51,999 nt of DNA. Origin: a virus. The stretch lies in IMG/VR virus record IMGVR_UViG_3300031758_000112, positions 1-51,999 of that record; one strand, 5' to 3'. Position 1 is the stretch's first letter. The number at the start of each line of letters is the position of its first letter. The notes beneath the pieces were generated by a model. The model was not told the origin of the DNA, made no database searches, and worked only from the letters and a program-made list of their open reading frames with translations. The position numbers and the translations under genes are program-made. Positions 1-6,891 of the stretch are shown here, in pieces.

Positions 1-2
1 TG

Positions 3-875
3 GGTCAAGCACTCGAAGATGGCACTAGCCTCGATGCTTGGCGCGTAGCCGCTGGCATGGATTGGAGAATCAAACGCGGTATCGTTCGCTACAACACTGA
101 CTTCGCCGGCGGACAGCTGGAGTTGCCAGAACAGCACGTTCTGTTCCGCTCTGACACAAAGAAGCCCCTCGGTGTTGTGTCTAGCCGCTACCAAGTTGTT
201 CAGCCCGGCGACGTTGTGGAATTCTTCCGCGACATTGCACGCGCTGGTGGCTTGGAACTCTCAGCAGCTGGCACCATCTACGGTGGCAAGCGCTTCTGGG
301 CAACAGCCAAGATCGGCGAAGCTGCTCCCACTTCGGTGGCAGACACGATCGGTGGCTACATCCTGATCAGCACAAGCGCTGACGGATCGCTGGCCACTGA
401 GGTGCGTCGCACCACTGTGCGCACTGTGTGCAAAAACACACTGGCCATGGCATTGGCTGACAAGTCGACGATCAAGGTTACTCACCGCTCTGTGTTCGAC
501 CCCGAGTCCGTTAAGGAATTCATGGGTCTGAACACTGCTGCTTGGGACGCCTTCCGTCACAACGTTGTCAAGCTGGCCAACATCGAGTTGCTCGAAGAAG
601 AGGCCGGCGAGATCACCGCCAACATCTTTGGCAACGGCGAGAAGGTCCGCGAAGCCGCCGGCTTCAAGAAGGTCCTGTCGTTGTTCAACGGTGCAGGCAT
701 GGGTGCTCAGATGGACGGTGTGATGGGTACACGTTGGGGCTTGCTCAACGCGTTCACAGAGTACGCTGACCACCACGCCCGTGCCCGCTCTGATGAGAAC
801 CGCTTCGTGGCTTCTCAGTGGGGCGCCGGTGCTGACCTCAAGCAGCGCGCTCTGGCTGCTTTGATGCCTGCTTGA
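3..875 (+). CDS. DUF932 family phage/plasmid protein, 5' end missing
   Basis: The reading frame is open from base 3 to the stop at 875. The first ATG in the window (base 57) is probably not the start: the codons before it read ...SLDAWRVAAG, which leads into MDWRI as DUF932 proteins lead into their conserved LDW motif near the N terminus. The gene therefore starts left of the window. The hallmark R-x-VCKNTL motif (about residue 122 counting from the ATG at 57) is typical of DUF932, as is a length near 300 residues. Members are common in phages and plasmids. Their biochemical role is not established, although they often sit among DNA-metabolism genes. It is followed by a hairpin and a palindrome, which suggests the end of a transcription unit. 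Confidence 0.85.
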   Translation, partial: GQALEDGTSLDAWRVAAGMDWRIKRGIVRYNTDFAGGQLELPEQHVLFRSDTKKPLGVVSSRYQVVQPGDVVEFFRDIARAGGLELSAAGTIYGGKRFWATAKIGEAAPTSVADTIGGYILISTSADGSLATEVRRTTVRTVCKNTLAMALADKSTIKVTHRSVFDPESVKEFMGLNTAAWDAFRHNVVKLANIELLEEEAGEITANIFGNGEKVREAAGFKKVLSLFNGAGMGAQMDGVMGTRWGLLNAFTEYADHHARARSDENRFVASQWGAGADLKQRALAALMPA

Positions 876-886
876 TCGTAGCGTGT

Positions 887-908
887 AGGGCACCCGCAAG
901 GGTGCTCT
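887..908 (+). terminator. Hairpin with GCAA tetraloop after the DUF932 gene
   Basis: AGGGCACCC (887-895) and GGGTGCTCT (900-908) form a 9-bp stem with one G-T wobble around a GCAA (GNRA) loop. It starts 12 bases after the DUF932 stop. No T-run follows, so it may be a weak terminator, a processing site or an mRNA-stabilising hairpin rather than a classical intrinsic terminator. Confidence 0.45.
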
Positions 909-912
909 ATGC

Positions 913-926
913 AGTGCGATCGCACT
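913..926. promoter_or_regulatory. Perfect 14-bp palindrome, candidate operator
   Basis: AGTGCGATCGCACT reads identically on both strands. It lies between the hairpin and the ribosome-binding site of the next gene (AGGAGG at 953-958). Its position and perfect dyad symmetry suit a dimeric repressor or activator site. The HTH proteins at 1207-1602 and 6558-6779 are possible partners, but nothing links them directly. Confidence 0.4.
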
Positions 927-962
927 ACCGATCTGACCGGATGTCAGGACTCAGGAGGATTT

Positions 963-1133
963 ATGTTTACACCAGAAAACGTCAAGCTGTTCAAGCAGCA
1001 AGTCATCGACGGCGACCCCGCCTGCCCTTGGTACAAAGATGAGGCAACCATGTGGCTGTCAGACGTCACCGGCATGTCGGTCGACGACGCTAAGTTCGAC
1101 GCTTTGTATGAAAAGTTTTGGGATGCTGTATGA
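963..1133 (+). CDS. Small hypothetical protein (56 aa)
   Basis: The start at 963 is chosen because AGGAGG at 953-958 is a strong ribosome-binding site at ideal spacing. An upstream in-frame ATG at 909 has none and would overlap the palindrome. The product (MFTPENVK...EKFWDAV) is acidic and aromatic-rich, without membrane segment or motif. It looks like a small soluble phage accessory protein. The stop overlaps the start of the next small gene (ATGA-type overlap at 1130-1133), so the two are probably translationally coupled. I do not recognise the family. Confidence 0.7.
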   Translation: MFTPENVKLFKQQVIDGDPACPWYKDEATMWLSDVTGMSVDDAKFDALYEKFWDAV

Positions 1134-1210
1134 ACTACGCATACGCAACCGTCTACGCCCTCGGGCTTATCGTCCTTTTTATGGACCTCATGGTATGGAG
1201 ACCTTTATGA
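1130..1210 (+). CDS. Tiny single-pass membrane protein (26 aa)
   Basis: The ATG at 1130 overlaps the previous stop and the TGA at 1208-1210 overlaps the next start, so three genes are chained by 4-bp overlaps. The product begins MNYAYATVYALGLIVLFMD and is almost entirely one hydrophobic helix with a short polar end (VWRPL). This suggests a small inner-membrane protein. It is short, so chance cannot be excluded, but the double stop/start overlap argues for a real coding unit. Confidence 0.5.
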   Translation: MNYAYATVYALGLIVLFMDLMVWRPL

Positions 1211-1602
1211 AACACCAAACTCTTGACGAATTTTTACAATCAAACGGTTGGTCAGCCGGTTTAACTTTTAAGTTGGCTCAAACTGCTGAAAACCCGGACG
1301 TCAAGTACCTTGTTGCTTGGGACAACGCTGGCCAGCTGTCGGCTTCGGCCTACACAACCAAGCCTGATGAATGGCCCGAGACTGCGGTGGCTATCTGGTC
1401 CAAGGACAAAGACCTTGACCCTGCTACCAAATCACGAACCATGTTGGCTGTTGACCGGGTTGAGAAGGACGGCATGACGGTCTACGCTGCTGCCAAGGCT
1501 CTTGGCATCAACCAGTCCGCTATTCACCGCGCCATCAAACGTCGCGAAGACAAAGACATTTGCCCCCACTGCAACCAAGTAATCAGAAGTCAATCTGCCT
1601 AG
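1207..1602 (+). CDS. HTH protein with C-terminal Cys-pair (131 aa)
   Basis: The start at 1207 is preferred over in-frame alternatives at 1039 and 1192 because GGAG (1197-1200) lies a few bases upstream and the ATG overlaps the preceding stop. Near residues 93-112, AAKALGINQSAIHRAIKR has the pattern of a helix-turn-helix that reads DNA. The C terminus carries CPHC, half of a zinc ribbon. A DNA-binding regulator is likely; the target is unknown, though the palindrome at 913-926 is a nearby candidate. The 3' end overlaps the convergent gene on the other strand by 20 bases. Confidence 0.7.
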   Translation: MKHQTLDEFLQSNGWSAGLTFKLAQTAENPDVKYLVAWDNAGQLSASAYTTKPDEWPETAVAIWSKDKDLDPATKSRTMLAVDRVEKDGMTVYAAAKALGINQSAIHRAIKRREDKDICPHCNQVIRSQSA

Positions 1603-2041
1603 CTAACTTCCTCATGATGGCCGCCGCGATCTCCTGCTCCAAGCGGGTGATTTCGGCGGCCAATTTTGTTTCTGCTTCACCTTTTAGTTCTCTGCGGCCT
1701 GCGCCCTTGCAGTCCAAACAAATCTCATCACTCAGGACAGGCGTGCCCTTGATGATGCTGTAGCCCCTGCCATGGCACACGGTGCACACGTCCTTGGACA
1801 AGTGGTGCATCACGTTGTAGACCACCAGCTCGCCGTACCCCATCGCAATCAAAGCCTCTGCAATGCGAAACACTTCCCGTGTATCGCCCGCATAGCGCCA
1901 ACGCCAAATGGCCAGCCCCAGCGGGTTGCCTGCGCCAGCCATCCCACAAGCCCTCACCAAGTCGATGTCGCCAATCTCGTTGGTTGGGACCTCGCCCAAA
2001 TTCTTTGACACCTGCGCTTTTGTAATTCGTTCTTTAAACAT
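1583..2041 (-). CDS. DnaJ-type zinc-finger protein, antitermination-Q-like
   Basis: Two CxxC motifs, C86-TV-C89-HGRG and C108-LD-C111-KGAG, form a CxxCxGxG pair as in the DnaJ cysteine-rich domain and in some phage Q-type antiterminators and recombination-associated proteins. A helical segment rich in K and E closes the protein. The start is taken at the ATG at 2041: it overlaps the helicase stop (TGATG) and follows AAGGGG. A GTG one codon earlier is possible. A nucleic-acid-binding regulatory role is inferred from the zinc finger. The gene is the last of the minus-strand replication operon and runs 20 bases into the convergent gene. Confidence 0.65.
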   Translation of the reverse strand: MFKERITKAQVSKNLGEVPTNEIGDIDLVRACGMAGAGNPLGLAIWRWRYAGDTREVFRIAEALIAMGYGELVVYNVMHHLSKDVCTVCHGRGYSIIKGTPVLSDEICLDCKGAGRRELKGEAETKLAAEITRLEQEIAAAIMRKLARQIDF

Positions 2042-3354
2042 CACTTCCCCTTTGCTTCGTTGACCGCGTCAATCAGTGCCTGCTGCATGTTGCCCTTGCT
2101 TGCAAGCACCGCCATGATTCTTTCGTCGATTGTGCCAACGGACACAAGGTGGTGCACGACAACCTCGTTCTTTTGGCCAGACCTGTGAAGCCTTGCATTG
2201 GCCTGCTCGTACAGGTCCAAGCTGAAAGGCAGGCCAAACCAAACAGCCACATTGCCGCCCACCTGAAGGCCGTCTACGCCGTGCCCGCCACTGGCCGGGT
2301 GCATCACCATCAACTTGATCTCTCCGGCCTGCCAGCGGGCCAATGAGGCCTCGCCGTCAAACTGCACCGCGTCCGGGAACCTTGCCTTGATCCGGTCCAT
2401 GTCATGCACGTATGCAGTAAAGCAAAGAACCGGCTCGCCCTGATCTACGATCTCTTCGAGTGCGTCCAGCTTGGCATCATGTATTGGGTGCACCTGCCGG
2501 TTGTCGTCGTACACCGCGCCGTTGGCCATCTGCCCCAGCTTGCCGGCCAGCACCGCTGCGTTGACCGCCATCACGTTGCCGCTCACCATGGTTGCTTCCA
2601 TGTCCCGGTATCGCTTCATGTCAAACGTCACTTGGACCACGTTGTCGATGCGCTCCGGCATCTCAACGCCGCTGTCCACGCTGACCATCACATCCCTCAC
2701 CGCCTCTTGGATCTCCTGCCTTGCACCCTTCCTGAGCTTCCAGCTGTAGATCGTTTGGCCATTGCGTTTGTCTGGCACGTACCACTTGTCCCGGTACTTG
2801 GTGATCCCGGTGCCCAGTCTTTTGCCGTTGTCCATGATGCTGATCTGGGCCCACAGGTCCAACAAATCGCCGTTGGGGTCTGGCGTGCCGGTCAGGATGT
2901 ACAGCTTCTGAATCTGATTGCGCACTGACTTCAGTGCCTGCCACGCCTTGCTGCCCCGGTCCTTGAACCCTCTGTTCTCGTCGATCACCACGCACTCAAA
3001 CGGCCATGGCTCTTTGCTCTCTTTGACCAAGGCCACCAGCCAAGTAAAGTTTTCTCGGTTGATCACGTACACGTCAGCTTCCATCAACAACCCCTCTGCT
3101 CGTTGCTTAAGAGGGCCTAGGACCTTCGATACGCGTAAGCCTGATAGGTGGTCCCACTTAGCCGCTTCCGTGTGCCACACGAGCTCTGCGACCCGTTTAG
3201 GCGCCACCACAAGGGTCTTCAAACCCAGCCTTTGGACAGCGGTCAAGGTTGCCACCGTCTTCCCGGCACCCATGCGAAGCGCGATCAGCTGGTAGGTCTC
3301 GTCCAGCATCCTTTGAATCGTCACGGCTTGCGCCGGTCTAGCGGAAAATTTCAT
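2041..3354 (-). CDS. SNF2-type DEAD/DEAH helicase (437 aa)
   Basis: Motif I is seen as RMGAGKT (residues 27-33), with a motif II-like VVIDENR near residue 123 and motif VI as LHRSGQKNEVVVHHL near the C terminus, followed by GTIDERIMAVLASKG as in SNF2/RapA-type helicases. The length and the compact two-RecA-lobe layout match phage SNF2-like helicases. These ATPases move on duplex DNA and are thought to help phage replication or recombination. Motif II reads DENR rather than DEAH/DESH, which is unusual. The gene overlaps the VRR-NUC gene upstream by 17 bases and the zinc-finger gene downstream by 1, so the three form one operon. Confidence 0.9.
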   Translation of the reverse strand: MKFSARPAQAVTIQRMLDETYQLIALRMGAGKTVATLTAVQRLGLKTLVVAPKRVAELVWHTEAAKWDHLSGLRVSKVLGPLKQRAEGLLMEADVYVINRENFTWLVALVKESKEPWPFECVVIDENRGFKDRGSKAWQALKSVRNQIQKLYILTGTPDPNGDLLDLWAQISIMDNGKRLGTGITKYRDKWYVPDKRNGQTIYSWKLRKGARQEIQEAVRDVMVSVDSGVEMPERIDNVVQVTFDMKRYRDMEATMVSGNVMAVNAAVLAGKLGQMANGAVYDDNRQVHPIHDAKLDALEEIVDQGEPVLCFTAYVHDMDRIKARFPDAVQFDGEASLARWQAGEIKLMVMHPASGGHGVDGLQVGGNVAVWFGLPFSLDLYEQANARLHRSGQKNEVVVHHLVSVGTIDERIMAVLASKGNMQQALIDAVNEAKGK

Positions 3355-3604
3355 CTACCTTCTCCATCGAGTCGACCACGCGCACATCGGCGCCCAGCCC
3401 CCTCAGTATTTCAATGATCCGGTCCTGAAGCGCTGTTGGCTTTTCGCCCGGCCGCTTCAGTTCCACAAAAATAATCTTGCCCCCCGGCAAAAAAACAATC
3501 CGGTCAGGCACCCCGCTCATGGACGGCGACACCCACTTGGCCGCCAGCCCACCCGCCTCTTTGGCCCTCTTCTTCAACCGCTCCTCAATTTTCTTCTCCA
3601 ACAT
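3338..3604 (-). CDS. VRR-NUC domain nuclease (88 aa)
   Basis: The protein has the compact VRR-NUC layout: a basic N-terminal helix (LEKKIEERLKKRAKEAGG), then GVPDRIVFLPGG and IIFVELKRPG, giving the D...ExK residues of the PD-(D/E)xK nuclease fold (about residues 33-53). Stand-alone VRR-NUC proteins of this size are typical of phages and cleave branched DNA such as Holliday junctions, often as dimers. It is directly upstream of, and overlaps, the SNF2 helicase, a common phage pairing. The candidate origin region lies immediately upstream of its start. Confidence 0.9.
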   Translation of the reverse strand: MLEKKIEERLKKRAKEAGGLAAKWVSPSMSGVPDRIVFLPGGKIIFVELKRPGEKPTALQDRIIEILRGLGADVRVVDSMEKVDEIFR

Positions 3605-3617
3605 CTTTTTCCAGTCT

Positions 3618-3836
3618 CAGGGTAATAGGGCATTACAGGGCAATTGATTTCCTATATATACCTCTGGCAAACACTATCATTTGCCACAACTGTCAACTAT
3701 CATCTTCCCAAAATATGTATATCTTTTTCTATTACCCTTATTACCCTAACTACTATATTCTTTAATGATTTCAAAGACTTAAGTCAGGGTAATAGGACAG
3801 GGTAATAGGCAGGGTAATAGACCCCCTTTACCCTGT
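3618..3836. repeat. Iteron-like repeats in AT-rich gap, candidate origin
   Basis: The 223-bp gap between the primase-helicase and VRR-NUC genes holds repeated copies of CAGGGTAATAG. Exact direct copies lie at 3618-3628, 3785-3795, 3798-3808 and 3810-3820, the last three spaced 13 and 12 bases apart (about one helical turn). The core AGGGTAAT occurs inverted at 3731-3738 and 3740-3747, and an inverted CAGGGTAAA lies at 3828-3836, reaching into the end of the primase gene. The sequence between is strongly AT-rich (for example TATATATA near 3653). Iterons next to an AT-rich unwinding stretch, placed between replication genes, are the classic layout of a replication origin. Operator sites for a replication regulator are the alternative. 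Confidence 0.6.
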
Positions 3837-6143
3837 AAATTCAGGCTCATCGGCAGGAACCAAGAAAACGACACGGCCATTTGTTTTTTTGCGCTGACCG
3901 CCGTTCAACTTTTTTAATGCCCTGCCGGCCGCAATCGTCTGCCCTTTTGACGGATCCCGCACACCAATCTTCATCAGCGCATCGGTTGCCGTCACCCACA
4001 AATCGTTTCCAAGCCCAAATTCCGACCAGCTAAATGCGGCCGCCAAGCGTTCCTCGATCGGATCAGCCACGGTGAACTCCTCGTTGTGTATGTTCAATTC
4101 GCCCATCTCTTGCATGTTCAAGGCCCAGTTTTCGCCGCTTGCCCACAACCCCTTCACTTCGGCCCAAAGCTGCTGCATATCAATACCGCTGTCCAAATTG
4201 AACCCGTCAACCTCGATCGACCAGAACCTGCGGTTGCCGGTCGGGTCATTCAGGTATTGGGATTCGTTGACCGTTCCGCCAAACACGGTGCGTCGTCCAA
4301 AGTTCGATTCGGTCGCAGCGTATGGCCGGCGCAGCTTGTCCATGGCCTGTGTCGTGAATGACTTGAGCGCGCTGATCTCGGACTTTGAGAAAGTCGCGTC
4401 AAGCTCACCCAGCTCCACGATCCAGTAGGACAGGGCAATGAAGATCGAGTCCTTGGACCTCATGTCCAGCGTGTGGCCTGTCAGGATTGCGTCAAGGTGG
4501 GCCGGCGCCAGCCTCTGGAACCAAGTTGTCTTGCCAATGTTCTGCGGTCCAACAAAGGTCAGGATGCCTTGGCCAGCGATCCCGTCAGGGCTGAAGGCCG
4601 CAGCCACTGCTTGAATGAGCCACTTGCGCATGAGCTTGCGCTTCATCTTCTCACCGCCGGCCGGCACCCGCACCGTGGCGTAAAAGTCATCGAGCCGCGA
4701 CACGCCGTCCCACGCCGAGCTGTCGATCCACGTCGCCACAGGGTTGTATTGGTTCTTGTCTGCAAGCGTGATCAGGAATTGGGCAACATGCTTGGTCGGC
4801 ATGCGCACGGTCTCGCACTCAGACAGGACGTGGGCTATGGCCGCGTTGTCCCGGTTGTCCCGTGTGAATGCGCTCCCCGGTATGAGCAGCTCGATGGCCT
4901 TCTTGATCACGTTGTATCGGACCCCATACCCCAGCTTGTCCATCAGCACGTAGAAGTTGGGCAAGGTGCACAGAGGGTAGCCGTCGTCGTTCAGGTTGAC
5001 AAAGCCGCCCGAGACCTTGACCCTCGCCCGAACCCACCCCCGGACAGTTGACAGTGGCAGTTTCGTGCCAAGGTCTTTGGCCCGCAGCTGGATCGCGACA
5101 GCGATCTGTTCGCGTTCCACGTCCGATATTTCGGCAGTGTGTGCGATGCCGGCAGCAATCTTTTCTTGCAGGTGGCGCACGTCAGTGCACGCGTCCACCA
5201 TGTCCATCACCGCAGCCAGAGCCACGTCGCGCTTGTCGAGCTTGGCCACTTCGCGTTTGTCTTTAGTGATGTGCAGCAGCGAGGCCAGCGTCACTGCCCC
5301 GCGCCCACCGGCCCTCTGCTGGCTAAAGCTGTCCCACTTCGACGCGCAGTAGCCCTCGATCCACTTGCCGGATGCAGCAGACCAGTTGTCCCAAGCATCA
5401 AGCCACTCCGGGTCACCGCCGCCTTGATGGTGCAATGCAGCACCCACCTTGAGCCAGTCACCGTAGCCAACGTCAGGGTCAAGGTGCACGAGCACTTCGT
5501 CGACCACGCGGTCAAGCTCCCACCCGTCGAGCGTGGACTTCAAGTTAGCGAAGGCGTCCTCGCCGGCGTCAGCGCCAGCGCTGAGCGCCTCGCCCCACAC
5601 CTTCTCGACCATCCAGCCTAGGTCCTGCGGCAGCATGGGCATCGACGCGTGTCCGTTGATCGCGTGGCCAGTCACTGTGAAATACCGGCCGTCTTTGTAC
5701 AGCTCAACGCCAGCCTCTTTTTTGGTGCGACTGCCATCAAGGTTGGTGGTCGTAAAGATCTTCAAGCCAGTGCCAGACGGCGACACTTCGGCGTAGCCTT
5801 CTACGCGGTCGAGTGTTTCTTGGGCAAGCTCACTCAGTGAGCCTGTGACCGGGTCGCGGCAGTCGTCTAGGTCGATGCCATGCAGAGTGCCGCCAAGCAC
5901 AATGCCGATGCCGTCGTAATCGCCCAGCAGGTATTCGTCTACGGCTGCACCGAACGACACCCACGTAGCTGCATCGGTCGAGCTGCCTGCGCCGCCCTTG
6001 GCAGAGAGCGGCATCTTGGCCCAGACCTTGTCGCCGTTGGGCTTGCTGCGCTGCACGTTCTTCCAAAGGACCCAGCGGTCCATCGCTTGCAGGTCGCGGG
6101 GTATGTTGTCTAAGCTAAGCGCCAGTACGTTGGGGCGAGTCAT
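3828..6143 (-). CDS. PrimPol / PriCT-2 / VapE-type primase-helicase (771 aa)
   Basis: The N-terminal ~180 residues resemble an archaeo-eukaryotic primase-polymerase, with GIDLDDC (about residues 87-93) supplying acidic residues and a later RYFTVTG motif. A PriCT-2-like helical segment follows (DPDVGYGDWLKVGAALHH, then a Trp-rich stretch). The C-terminal half is a VapE-like helicase with Walker A GPQNIGKTTW near residue 531 and the family's WIVELGELDATF and RRPYAA motifs. One protein can thus prime and unwind at the fork. Iteron-like repeats touch its 3' end. The first gene downstream is VRR-NUC, and it shares a 4-bp overlap with the upstream small gene. Confidence 0.9.
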   Translation of the reverse strand: MTRPNVLALSLDNIPRDLQAMDRWVLWKNVQRSKPNGDKVWAKMPLSAKGGAGSSTDAATWVSFGAAVDEYLLGDYDGIGIVLGGTLHGIDLDDCRDPVTGSLSELAQETLDRVEGYAEVSPSGTGLKIFTTTNLDGSRTKKEAGVELYKDGRYFTVTGHAINGHASMPMLPQDLGWMVEKVWGEALSAGADAGEDAFANLKSTLDGWELDRVVDEVLVHLDPDVGYGDWLKVGAALHHQGGGDPEWLDAWDNWSAASGKWIEGYCASKWDSFSQQRAGGRGAVTLASLLHITKDKREVAKLDKRDVALAAVMDMVDACTDVRHLQEKIAAGIAHTAEISDVEREQIAVAIQLRAKDLGTKLPLSTVRGWVRARVKVSGGFVNLNDDGYPLCTLPNFYVLMDKLGYGVRYNVIKKAIELLIPGSAFTRDNRDNAAIAHVLSECETVRMPTKHVAQFLITLADKNQYNPVATWIDSSAWDGVSRLDDFYATVRVPAGGEKMKRKLMRKWLIQAVAAAFSPDGIAGQGILTFVGPQNIGKTTWFQRLAPAHLDAILTGHTLDMRSKDSIFIALSYWIVELGELDATFSKSEISALKSFTTQAMDKLRRPYAATESNFGRRTVFGGTVNESQYLNDPTGNRRFWSIEVDGFNLDSGIDMQQLWAEVKGLWASGENWALNMQEMGELNIHNEEFTVADPIEERLAAAFSWSEFGLGNDLWVTATDALMKIGVRDPSKGQTIAAGRALKKLNGGQRKKTNGRVVFLVPADEPEFTG

Positions 6144-6325
6144 GATTTGTCACCCCGCTGTGCCGCAAGCGCTTGCAGCATTGCTTTGCGCATGCCGTTG
6201 TAGCTGTCGGACTGAATCAACGCCGCAATGATGGCGCCTTGGTGTTCTTCGTCAATGTCAAGGTCATCCACTGCTTGAACGCAGTCGGCAATAAGATCTC
6301 TGAAATACTCTGATCGCGAGTTCAT
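6140..6325 (-). CDS. Small acidic hypothetical protein (61 aa)
   Basis: I place the start at 6325 (MNSRSEYF...) because CAGGAG lies a few bases upstream; an in-frame start at 6352 has no clear ribosome-binding site. The product is helical and acidic (AVDDLDIDEEHQGAIIAAL), with no recognised motif. Its stop overlaps the primase start by 4 bases, implying coupled translation with the replication protein. Function unknown. Confidence 0.65.
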   Translation of the reverse strand: MNSRSEYFRDLIADCVQAVDDLDIDEEHQGAIIAALIQSDSYNGMRKAMLQALAAQRGDKS

Positions 6326-6366
6326 GCTATCTCCTGAATGCAACACCGGCATCCGGCCGGCTCGGT

Positions 6367-6561
6367 TTAATTTGGCAGATCGCTGATAGGCAACATGTGC
6401 AAAAGAGCGCGTTGCACCTGTGTGTAAAAAGCGTTGACCGCTTCGTCGTCACACGAGATGAACACGCGCACACCGTCTTCTTCGATGTCAAACACTAACT
6501 CGTCCCCTTCAACAATTGCACGCATTGCTTCCAAGGACAAGGCCAATCTAAGTTCTATCAC
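6367..6561 (-). CDS. Small hypothetical protein (64 aa)
   Basis: Product MIELRLALSLEAMRAIVEGD... with a predicted alternation of strands and helices (LVFDIEEDGVRVFISCDDEAV) that suggests a small alpha/beta fold. No motif is recognised. It overlaps the 3' end of the YdaS/Cro-like gene by 4 bases and so belongs to the same early minus-strand operon. Confidence 0.65.
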   Translation of the reverse strand: MIELRLALSLEAMRAIVEGDELVFDIEEDGVRVFISCDDEAVNAFYTQVQRALLHMLPISDLPN

Positions 6562-6779
6562 CGGCGTCCCTTAAGGGCGTCCCAGTCAATGTCTGGCCTC
6601 ATGTCTTCGGCACGCAGGCCGAGGCGCAGTAGGCGCGAGACGCGTACCAGCTCAGGCACGCGCGCCATTGGTATGCGGTTCTTGCTGGCCCACAGTGACA
6701 CCGCTTGAGAGCGAATGCCAAGGTAGTGGGCTAGGTTGACAGGGCCGCCAAAGCGGCTGATGATTTCACTTGTGGTCAT
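6558..6779 (-). CDS. YdaS/Cro-like HTH repressor (73 aa)
   Basis: Residues 6-32 (IISRFGGPVNLAHYLGIRSQ followed by AVSLWASKNRIP) match the YdaS/Cro helix-turn-helix pattern: a short helix with GG, a turn before GIRSQAVS as recognition helix, then the conserved W and IP. Such proteins are small phage repressors. It is the first gene of the minus-strand replication operon and starts 7 bases from the divergent control region with its inverted repeat, the natural place for autoregulation. Whether it controls lysogeny or only early-gene timing cannot be told, since no CI-type partner or integrase is visible. Confidence 0.85.
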   Translation of the reverse strand: MTTSEIISRFGGPVNLAHYLGIRSQAVSLWASKNRIPMARVPELVRVSRLLRLGLRAEDMRPDIDWDALKGRR

Positions 6780-6786
6780 GGGCTGC

Positions 6787-6861
6787 CATGATAGCGTTGT
6801 TTACATGTAACATGCAATAAATTTATTTTTTTCACAATTCTATGAAAGCGGTGCTATCATG
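6787..6861. promoter_or_regulatory. Divergent promoter/operator region with mirrored half-sites
   Basis: CATGATAGC (6787-6795) and GCTATCATG (6853-6861) are perfect inverted 9-mers, each containing TATCAT, a 5/6 match to a -10 box pointing outwards. For the plus strand, TTCACA (6831-6836) sits 18 bases before TATCAT (6855-6860). For the minus strand, TTGCAT (complement of 6812-6817) sits 18 bases before TATCAT (complement of 6788-6793). A perfect 10-bp palindrome TTACATGTAA lies at 6801-6810 within the left promoter spacer. The core between is A/T-rich. This looks like back-to-back promoters for the two early operons, with an operator that a Cro-like dimer could occupy. Confidence 0.65.
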
Positions 6862-6891
6862 ACCGCTCTAAACCAACCTAAAGGACTAAGC

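Noticed and set aside
261-899. Minus-strand open frame (212 codons) opposite the DUF932 gene
   Set aside because: Antisense shadow; the plus strand encodes recognisable DUF932 motifs such as VCKNTL.
913-926. GCGATCGC octamer reminiscent of the cyanobacterial HIP1 element
   Set aside because: HIP1 is a highly repeated element; I noticed only this copy in the window, so it gives no evidence for a cyanobacterial host.
3785-3820. Partial resemblance of the CAGGGTAAT repeats to the I-SceI homing site
   Set aside because: Only the CAGGGTAAT half agrees; the other half differs and the motif is repeated several times, which fits iterons or operators better than a homing-endonuclease site.
4473-5051. 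Plus-strand open frame (192 codons) opposite the primase-helicase gene
   Set aside because: Antisense shadow of the VapE/PrimPol gene, with Arg/His/Val-rich composition and no recognised features.
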